DNA of 64,000 nucleotides, from assembly GCF_040149665.1 (NCBI RefSeq), contig NZ_JBEFLP010000001.1, forward strand, positions 1,674,001 through 1,738,000, read 5' to 3'. Made by a program: the position numbers and the translations under genes. The stretch is from Sulfitobacter sp. HNIBRBA3233 (GTDB lineage Bacteria > Pseudomonadota > Alphaproteobacteria > Rhodobacterales > Rhodobacteraceae). The notes below the pieces were generated by a model. It was not told the origin of the DNA. It worked only from the letters and a program-made list of their open reading frames with translations, and searched no databases. Numbering within the stretch: position 1 is the first letter of the stretch; each line of letters begins with the position of its first letter. Positions 58,311-64,000 of this stretch are shown here, in pieces.

Positions 58311-58775
58311 TCAGCCCGTATTTTCTTCCAGATCCTTGACCAGCTTGAAACCGATCCGCTGGGCGACCTCGTGGTCGCGCGCCTTGGGCAGGGCGCGAAA
58401 GACCACGTTCAGCTGGCTGATATGCTGGACCAGCTGCATTTTCGCCCCTGCCGGATCGGTGCCGTAGAAGGTCACGATATCGGGGTCGAAATAGCCCATC
58501 CCCTCGATCCGCAGCACGCCCGCATCGGCGCCCGCAAATCCCATCGCCAACTCGTGCTGATCGTCGAGCGATTCCTCGAACTTCTTGAGGTACAGCACGG
58601 TCCGCTCGTAGGCCCATTGCGCCGGGGATTTCTGGGCGACCGGCTGGGCCTGCATCGCCTTCGGCAGCGGCTGGTTCTGCACGCAGGGCGTTGCATCGTC
58701 GGCGTGGACCTCGTGGCGGCGCGGCAGGGCGCCCGATTCCAGCGCTTCGGCGGTCGTGGCAATCGTGTCGTCCAT
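58311..58775 (-). CDS. DUF6173-family protein
   Basis: A 154-residue acidic protein of a family I associate with DUF6173, found in Rhodobacterales with no known function. The conserved centre is SPAQWAYERTVLYLKKFEES, and IEGMGYFDPDIVTFYGTDPA, with a C-terminal helix ARDHEVAQRIGFKLVKDLEE. No membrane segment or signal peptide is evident. The ATG at 58775 is preceded by an in-frame GTG at 58778. It is 16 bp downstream of the MBL-fold gene. Confidence 0.65.
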   Translation of the reverse strand: MDDTIATTAEALESGALPRRHEVHADDATPCVQNQPLPKAMQAQPVAQKSPAQWAYERTVLYLKKFEESLDDQHELAMGFAGADAGVLRIEGMGYFDPDIVTFYGTDPAGAKMQLVQHISQLNVVFRALPKARDHEVAQRIGFKLVKDLEENTG

Positions 58776-58791
58776 CACGCTCTTGTCTCCG

Positions 58792-59826
58792 TCAGGTCCG
58801 CGTATAGAGCCATGCGCCGTCTTCGCGGGTGGTGCGGGTGGCGCGCCCAGTCTGGTGCAGGTGGCTCAGATGCGCAAAGGCTTCGACCAGCGCGAGGCCG
58901 TATTCCGCCTCGCCGATCTTGCGCTTGAAGAGGGGGGCGAAGACCTCTCCGGCGGTTTTGGGCGTGTCGATGTAATCGGCCAGCCGGTCCAGCGCACCGT
59001 GGTGGTTTTCTATCAGCTGGCGCATCCGTGTGGGCAGCCCTGTAAACGGCAGCTTGTGCCCGCCCAGCACCAGATGTTCGGAGCGCGCCAGCGGGGCCAG
59101 CCGCTCGCAGGCTTCCAGCCACTCTCCGATGGGGTCGGCCATGGGTTCGGTCGCGTAGACGCCGACGTTGGGGCTGATCGAGGGCAGGATCTGGTCACCG
59201 GCGATGACCAGATCGTCATCGCGGCTCCAGAATGTGGCGTGTTCGGGGGCGTGGCCGTTGCCGATATGCACGTCCCAGCTGCGCCCGCCCATGCGGATCG
59301 TGTCGCCCTGCTGCACGCGCGTATAACCCAGCGGCAGGGGCGCCACGATATCGGCGAAATTGAACGGGCGGTCGGCGGCGCGCTTGTCGTAGATCGCGCC
59401 GTCCATCCCGGCCGAGCGGTAGAACGCGAGCGTTTCGGCGTTGGGTTTTTCCTGAACGTCAAGCGTCAGCATCCGCGCGGTCAACCATGCGGTGCGGGTC
59501 GTGACCAGTTCGGCGCCGTGTTCGGACTGGAACCACCCTGCAAGCCCGATGTGATCGGGATGGTGGTGCGTGATCACGATGCGCCCGACAGGCTTGCCCC
59601 CCAGAGGCCCCGAGAGGATTTCTTCCCAGATCGCCTTGGTCTTTTTCGACGCGAACCCGCTGTCGATGATGGTCCAGCTGTCGCCCTCGTCCAGCGCGTA
59701 GACGTTGACGTGATCCAGTTTCATCGGCAGCGGCAGACGCATCCACATCACACCCTCGGCGACCTCGATTGCCTCGGCGCCTTCCGGCGCTTCGTCCCAC
59801 GGGTATCTCAGCGTATCCTTGGGCAT
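58792..59826 (-). CDS. MBL-fold metallo-hydrolase
   Basis: A 344-residue metallo-beta-lactamase-fold protein. Metal motifs are TIIDSGFASKKT (start of the fold), ITHHHPDHIGLAG (HxHxDH), HIGNGHAPEH and the Asp in VIAGDQILPSISPN. A C-terminal winged-helix-like domain (EYGLALVEAFAHLSHLHQTG) follows. The reaction is unknown. Its ATG (59824-59826) overlaps the last base of the acyl-CoA dehydrogenase stop (TGATG), so they are translationally coupled. A longer frame to 60075 lies inside the dehydrogenase. Confidence 0.86.
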   Translation of the reverse strand: MPKDTLRYPWDEAPEGAEAIEVAEGVMWMRLPLPMKLDHVNVYALDEGDSWTIIDSGFASKKTKAIWEEILSGPLGGKPVGRIVITHHHPDHIGLAGWFQSEHGAELVTTRTAWLTARMLTLDVQEKPNAETLAFYRSAGMDGAIYDKRAADRPFNFADIVAPLPLGYTRVQQGDTIRMGGRSWDVHIGNGHAPEHATFWSRDDDLVIAGDQILPSISPNVGVYATEPMADPIGEWLEACERLAPLARSEHLVLGGHKLPFTGLPTRMRQLIENHHGALDRLADYIDTPKTAGEVFAPLFKRKIGEAEYGLALVEAFAHLSHLHQTGRATRTTREDGAWLYTRT

Positions 59827-61535
59827 CAGGCTGCCAGCTCGTCCGCGCTGAGCGCATAGAGGTCCTCGGCACCCGCCTGCGCATGCGCCAGAAGGGCCGC
59901 GTGTTCCGGCAGCATCCGCTGGATGTAGAAGCGCGCCATCTTCTCGCGCGCGCCACCGCGGTCGGCCATCGCGGATTTCAGGTGCAGGTGGCCGCCCAAC
60001 ACACGGGCAAAGGCGTGGAGATAGGGCACGGCCCCCGCGAAACGGTTCTGAAGGTCGCTCTGCGCCACCAGCCATTCGGTCGCTTCGCGCATCGATTCGG
60101 TGGCGTTCCAGACATCGGTCGCAAGGCGCGGGAACACTTCGCGCGCGGCTTCGACATCTGCCTCGATCTCGTCCAGCAGGGCCATCGCCGCCTCGCCGCC
60201 GTCCATCATCTTGCGCGCGACAAGGTCCATTGCCTGAATGCCGTTGGTGCCCTCATAAATCGCGGTGACGCGCACATCGCGCACGAATTGCGCGGCGCCG
60301 GTTTCCTCGACAAAGCCCATGCCGCCGTGCACCTGCACGCCCATGTCCGCCACGGCGATGCCGGTGTCGGTGCCGAAGGCCTTGGTGATCGGGGTCAGCA
60401 GCGCCGCCCGCGCCTTCCACGCCTTGTCGCCCGTGGCCTTCGCCATGTCGATCGCCACCGCGTTGCTTGCCGCGATTGCACGCGCCGCGAAGGTATCGGC
60501 CTTCATGGTGCTCAGCATCCGGCGCACGTCGGCGTGGCCGAGGATCGACCCCTCCGGTCCGCTGGTGCGGCCCTGCCTGCGGTCCTTCGCGTAGGCCAGC
60601 GCGTGTTGGAACGCCGCCTCGGCCACGCCGATGCCTTGTCCGCCGACGCCCAGCCGCGCGTTGTTCATCATCGTGAACATCGCGGCCATGCCGCCCTGTT
60701 CGGGACCGACGAGCCAGCCTGTCGCCTTGTCATATTCCAGCACGCAGGTGGGCGATCCGTGCAGGCCCATCTTGTGCTCGAGGCTTACGGTGTTCACGCC
60801 GTTCCGCTTTCCGGGGTTGCCGTCCTCGTCGGGGATGAATTTCGGCACCAGAAACAGGCTGATCCCCTTGGTGCCTTCGGGCGCGCCGGGCAGACGCGCG
60901 AGCACCAGATGGCAGACGTTGCCGCCGAAATCATGATCGCCCCAAGAGATATAGATTTTCTGGCCGGTGATGCTGTAGGTGCCGTCGCCGTTCGGCTCGG
61001 CCTTCGAGGTCAGCGCACCGACATCCGATCCCGCCTGCGGCTCGGTCAGGTTCATGGTGCCGGTCCATTCACCGGAAATCAGCTTGGGCAGGTACAGCGC
61101 CTTGATCTCGTCGCTGCCGTGGTGTTCCAGCGCTTCGATCTGGCCCTGGCTCATCAGCGGGGCCAGTTGCAGCGACAGGCAGGCGCCGCTCATCATTTCG
61201 CCCACGGCAGCGGTCAGCGCCATCGGCAGGCCCATGCCACCGTATTCGGGCTGCGCGGCCATGCCCACCCAGCCGCCATCGGCAATCGCCTTGAAGCCGT
61301 CCTCGAACCCCGGCGAGGTCCGCACGACACCGTTTTCCAGATGCGCAGGGTGCAGATCCCCGTTGCGTTGCAGCGGCGCGAGGATTTCGTCGCACATCTT
61401 GCCCGCCTCTGTCAGGATCGCGCGGGTGACATCATCCGTCGCCTCGGCGAAACGCTCTGTCTGGCGCAAGGGCTCCAGGCTGACCACATGATCGAACAGG
61501 AAATTGTAGTCTTCAACAGGTGCACGATACGGCAT
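59826..61535 (-). CDS. acyl-CoA dehydrogenase (FadE/DmdC-like)
   Basis: A 569-residue FAD enzyme with an additional C-terminal domain, longer than the 380-residue short-chain type. Signatures are NLTEPQAGSDVGALTSKAEP, ITGQKIYISWGDHDF, QGIGVAEAAFQHALAYAKDR and the region VTAIYEGTNGIQAMDLVARK with the catalytic Glu. It is related to 3-methylmercaptopropionyl-CoA dehydrogenase (DmdC) and to long-chain FadE; sequence alone does not separate them. Electrons would go through ETF to ETF-QO (47159-48814). ATG at 61535; the coupled MBL gene follows. Confidence 0.88.
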   Translation of the reverse strand: MPYRAPVEDYNFLFDHVVSLEPLRQTERFAEATDDVTRAILTEAGKMCDEILAPLQRNGDLHPAHLENGVVRTSPGFEDGFKAIADGGWVGMAAQPEYGGMGLPMALTAAVGEMMSGACLSLQLAPLMSQGQIEALEHHGSDEIKALYLPKLISGEWTGTMNLTEPQAGSDVGALTSKAEPNGDGTYSITGQKIYISWGDHDFGGNVCHLVLARLPGAPEGTKGISLFLVPKFIPDEDGNPGKRNGVNTVSLEHKMGLHGSPTCVLEYDKATGWLVGPEQGGMAAMFTMMNNARLGVGGQGIGVAEAAFQHALAYAKDRRQGRTSGPEGSILGHADVRRMLSTMKADTFAARAIAASNAVAIDMAKATGDKAWKARAALLTPITKAFGTDTGIAVADMGVQVHGGMGFVEETGAAQFVRDVRVTAIYEGTNGIQAMDLVARKMMDGGEAAMALLDEIEADVEAAREVFPRLATDVWNATESMREATEWLVAQSDLQNRFAGAVPYLHAFARVLGGHLHLKSAMADRGGAREKMARFYIQRMLPEHAALLAHAQAGAEDLYALSADELAA

Positions 61536-61675
61536 AGAACTCCCTCCAGATTAAGGCCGGGCCTCCCGGTCCGGCGCGGGCGGCAAATTGGCCTGCCCGA
61601 AATTACTATAAGGATGTAGAGCAATCCACCCGAGCGCAACCACCACGCTACGTAAAAGCCGCAGGGCGCAGCCCC

Positions 61676-62611
61676 GTGCGGACTGAACGGCTGCGCAACG
61701 ATCCGGCGGGGATCGCCGTCGCGGCGGAGCTGCTGCGCGCGGGATCGCTGGTCGCCTTCGCGACCGAGACGGTCTACGGCCTTGGCGCGGATGCCCGTCA
61801 CGGTGAAGCGGTCGCGCGCATTTACGAGGCGAAGGGGCGTCCGAGCTTCAATCCGCTGATCGTACATCTGCGCGGGCTTGCGCAGGCGCGGGAGCTGACC
61901 GAAATGCCCGAAACGGCGCTGAGGCTGGCCGAAGCCTTCTGGCCCGGTCCGCTGACGCTGGTTTTGCCGTTGAAAGACGGACACGGTCTGTCACCGCTGG
62001 TGACGGCGGGTCTGCCCACCGTGGCGCTGCGCGTGCCCGCGCAGAAGGATGCGCAGGCGCTTCTGGCGGCGTTCGGCGGGCCGGTGGCCGCGCCGTCGGC
62101 GAACCCTTCGGGCCGGATCAGCCCGACCACCGCCGCGCATGTGCTGGCGGGGCTGGACGGGCGGATCGCGGCCGTGCTGGACGCGGGCCCCTGCACGGTC
62201 GGCCTTGAAAGCACGATCATCGGTTTCGAGGGCGACCGCGCCATCCTGCTGCGCGCCGGTGGCCTTCCGGTCGAGGCGCTGACCGACGTGCTGGGCCATG
62301 TGCCCGCGCCCGCCACCGCCGACACGATCACCGCGCCGGGGCAGCTGGGGTCGCATTACGCTCCGCGCGCGCAGGTGCGGCTGGGCGCGACCGATGCACG
62401 CGGCAGTGAGGTTCTGTTGGGCTTCGGTCCGGTGGCGGGCGATCTGTCGCTGTCGCCCTCCGGCGATCTGGTGGAGGCGGCCGCCTGCCTGTTCGAGCGG
62501 CTCCACGAACTTGATGCGCTGGGGCGTCCCATCGCCGTCGCAGCGGTGCCTGAAACCGGTCTGGGCGTGGCGATCAATGACCGGCTGCGCCGCGCCGCGG
62601 CGCCGCGCTAG
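61676..62611 (+). CDS. tsaC: L-threonylcarbamoyladenylate synthase
   Basis: A 311-residue Sua5/YciO/YrdC protein that makes threonylcarbamoyl-AMP for the t6A modification of ANN-decoding tRNAs. The N-terminal TsaC domain has the substrate loop FATETVYGLGADAR, then KGRPSFNPLIVHL, and PSANPSGRISPTTAAHV. The C-terminal Sua5 domain (residues about 200-311) is present, so it is the long Sua5 type. It starts with GTG at 61676; AGGG is about nine bases upstream. It overlaps the convergent AlgH gene by 4 bp. Confidence 0.93.
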   Translation: MRTERLRNDPAGIAVAAELLRAGSLVAFATETVYGLGADARHGEAVARIYEAKGRPSFNPLIVHLRGLAQARELTEMPETALRLAEAFWPGPLTLVLPLKDGHGLSPLVTAGLPTVALRVPAQKDAQALLAAFGGPVAAPSANPSGRISPTTAAHVLAGLDGRIAAVLDAGPCTVGLESTIIGFEGDRAILLRAGGLPVEALTDVLGHVPAPATADTITAPGQLGSHYAPRAQVRLGATDARGSEVLLGFGPVAGDLSLSPSGDLVEAAACLFERLHELDALGRPIAVAAVPETGLGVAINDRLRRAAAPR

Positions 62612-63162
62612 GCCCGCCCGGCAGCGCCAGACAGGCTGACCGGATCAATCCCGATGCTGGCCAGCGCCGCATCCCATTTCCGGTCGTTCGACGTGGCAAA
62701 GACCAGATCCTGCGTTGGCGTCGCGGTCAGCCAGCCGTTTTCGGCGATCTCGCCCTCAAGCTGCCCCGCACCCCAACCGGCATAGCCCAGCGCAAAGAGA
62801 TAGCGGTCGGGGCCCTTCCCCTGCGCGATCCGTTCAAGGATATCCTGCGTCGCGGTCAGCGCGAAACCACCGGGAATCACCAGCGGCTCGATCACGTCGG
62901 GAAAGTCGCTGTCGTGCAGGAAAAAACCGCGCTCGGTCTCCACGGGGCCGCCGATGTGGATCGTCCCGCCGGTGTGTTCCTTGCGGCCCGCGATATCGAG
63001 CCGGTCGAGCACCTCGGAAAAGCGCATCCCGGTCACCGGCTTGTTCAGGGTCAGCCCCATGGCCCCGTCGCTGTCGTGGCTGCACACCAGCACGACCGAC
63101 CGCATGAAGCGCGGGTCAGTCATGCCGGGCATCGCAATCAGAAGCTGTCCTGTCAGATCCAT
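62608..63162 (-). CDS. YqgE/AlgH-family protein
   Basis: A 184-residue protein of the UPF0301 family. The N-terminus is DLTGQLLIAMPGMTDPRFMR, followed by SVVLVCSHDSDGAMGLTLNK and GGPVETERGFFLH. The function of the family is unknown; the alginate-regulator name is historical. ATG at 63162 is used; a longer frame to 63234 gives a non-conserved extension. It is convergent with tsaC. Confidence 0.9.
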   Translation of the reverse strand: MDLTGQLLIAMPGMTDPRFMRSVVLVCSHDSDGAMGLTLNKPVTGMRFSEVLDRLDIAGRKEHTGGTIHIGGPVETERGFFLHDSDFPDVIEPLVIPGGFALTATQDILERIAQGKGPDRYLFALGYAGWGAGQLEGEIAENGWLTATPTQDLVFATSNDRKWDAALASIGIDPVSLSGAAGRA

Positions 63163-63291
63163 ATCGTCCCCGCGTCGGTCAGACCCGTACCCTGCCCGTC
63201 CGCTGAACAAGGCGCAAGGCGCATGCGGTAACACGGGTTGACCTAAGTGTGACTTGGCAACCGCCGCGCAAACTCGCAGAAAGGGCGCATG

Positions 63292-64000
63292 ATGTACCCT
63301 ACCCTACGCCTTCTCCCTGCCGCACTGGCCCTCGGCCTGTCCGCTCTTTTTACACCGGCGACCGCGCAGGACGCCTCCGGCGGACCCGTGACCGCAGACC
63401 TGATCGAAGGATGGCAGATGCCCGACGGCAGCCGCATTGACGCGCTGCGCCTGCAACTGGCACCGGGGTGGAAGACCTACTGGCGCGCGCCCGGCGATGC
63501 GGGCATTCCACCCAGTTTCGACTGGAGCGGGTCGCGCAACCTCAAAGCGGTCAGCGTGCTGTGGCCGACACCGAAAGTCTTCGACCAGAACGGCATGACC
63601 TCGATCGGCTATACCGGTCAGGTGATCCTGCCCCTTGCGGTCGTGACCCGTGGCAAGGGACCTGCGGTCGACGTGAACCTGACGCTCGATATCGGAGTGT
63701 GCAGCGACATCTGCGTGCCCGAACGGCTGGAACTCTCGGGCACGCTGGACAGCACGGGCAGCAAACCCGTCCCCGCCATCGCAGCGGCACTGGCCGAGCG
63801 CCCCTTCACCGCCCGCGAGGCAGGCGCGCGGGGCGTCACCTGCACGCTGGAACCCACCGACCGCGGATTGAAGATCACCGCGACGCTGTCCCTGCCCCAC
63901 AGTGGCGGCACCGAACATGTGGTGATCGAAGCCGGTCGCCCCGATGTCTGGGTGTCCGAAGCCGAAAGCAGCCGCAGCGGGAACACGCTGACGGCCACGG
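63292..64000 (+). CDS. DsbD-alpha-domain thiol-disulfide protein (partial, runs off right edge)
   Basis: The first 236 residues of an exported protein. A signal peptide (YPTLRLLPAALALGLSALFT, cleaved near ATA-QD) leads to a DsbD N-terminal (PF11412)-like domain with GWKTYWRAPGDAGIPPSFDW and the cysteine pair C-SDI-C in the segment GVCSDICVPE. DsbD transfers electrons from the cytoplasm to periplasmic partners; here the membrane and C-terminal parts would be to the right. ATG at 63292 has AAAGGG upstream; a Met codon three bases earlier is the alternative. It could also be a stand-alone DsbD-alpha protein. Confidence 0.78.
   Translation, partial: MYPTLRLLPAALALGLSALFTPATAQDASGGPVTADLIEGWQMPDGSRIDALRLQLAPGWKTYWRAPGDAGIPPSFDWSGSRNLKAVSVLWPTPKVFDQNGMTSIGYTGQVILPLAVVTRGKGPAVDVNLTLDIGVCSDICVPERLELSGTLDSTGSKPVPAIAAALAERPFTAREAGARGVTCTLEPTDRGLKITATLSLPHSGGTEHVVIEAGRPDVWVSEAESSRSGNTLTAT

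Noticed and set aside
59769..61619. A 616-codon open frame on the plus strand across the acyl-CoA dehydrogenase gene
   Set aside because: It is antisense to a full-length FAD enzyme with intact motifs, so it is a frame shadow.

Overview
This is a GC-rich chromosomal segment that reads as the core genome of a marine-type alphaproteobacterium of the Rhodobacterales (Roseobacter/Rhodobacteraceae group). The evidence is the gene content and order: an atpHAGDC cluster without the F0 genes, a small aa3-type cytochrome c oxidase subunit IV, an H-type lectin-domain gene beside the ATP synthase genes, a hisC-tyrA-extensin block, a poly-hydroxybutyrate phbA/phbB pair, ETF-ubiquinone oxidoreductase, and a PhnM-like end of a phosphonate cluster. 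Genes are tightly packed on both strands, with many 4-bp stop/start overlaps and several GTG starts. I saw no rRNA, tRNA, insertion sequence, prophage or CRISPR array. The longest stretch without a gene is about 295 bp (20879-21173); only a -10-like TATACT at 21009-21014 was noticed there.

Layout. 1-3.0 kb: truncated phnM, a lipase-like lipoprotein, a Nudix hydrolase and an EamA transporter. 3.0-4.6 kb: a soluble histidine kinase and a receiver-domain protein. 4.7-6.9 kb: groSL with a CIRCE operator, a strong promoter and a terminator. 7-15.3 kb: housekeeping genes (DUF2161 protein, manganese pyrophosphatase, HAD protein, MaoC dehydratase, ribF, YcgN-like protein, threonine aldolase, an alpha/beta hydrolase coupled to a DsbA-like isomerase, prs). 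15.5-20.9 kb: H-type lectin protein and the F1 genes. 21.2-26.3 kb: methyltransferase, gloB, clpA, M23 peptidase. 26.3-29.5 kb: a proton-channel/OmpA-like pair. 29.6-36.1 kb: ChaC, DUF2125, extensin-like protein, tyrA, hisC, SnoaL-like protein, rpsD, tag. 36.2-42.4 kb: EAL protein, phbA, patatin, phbB, a 38-aa protein, LysR regulator, YddG-like exporter, YdcH. 42.5-52.2 kb: methyltransferase, DUF2007, polyprenyl synthase, ispE, TPR protein, ETF-QO, DUF998, soxR with its target, greA and a membrane protein. 52.3-57.5 kb: molybdenum-cofactor genes (moeA fusion, mobB, mobA, fdhD) divergent from azlCD. 57.4-64 kb: small lipoprotein, COX IV, DUF6173, MBL hydrolase, acyl-CoA dehydrogenase, tsaC, AlgH, and a truncated DsbD-alpha-domain protein.

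How the genes work together. The molybdenum block (fdhD-mobA-mobB-moeA) is one transcription unit with overlaps and would supply bis-MGD cofactor and sulfuration to formate-dehydrogenase-type enzymes encoded elsewhere. phbA and phbB make 3-hydroxybutyryl-CoA for carbon storage, and a MaoC/PhaJ-like hydratase and acyl-CoA dehydrogenase could link beta-oxidation to it. ETF-QO passes acyl-CoA dehydrogenase electrons to the quinone pool, and the F1 genes and COX IV complete the respiratory theme. The features most worth a second look are the MotB-like protein with an approximately 450-residue coiled coil and its ExbB-like partner, the DUF429-like/MoeA fusion, the perfect UUCG-loop terminator inside the signal-peptide codons of the M23 gene, the SoxR box facing a VOC-family gene, the 3-bp divergent fdhD/azlC start pair, and an unannotated 38-aa gene with a strong ribosome binding site.
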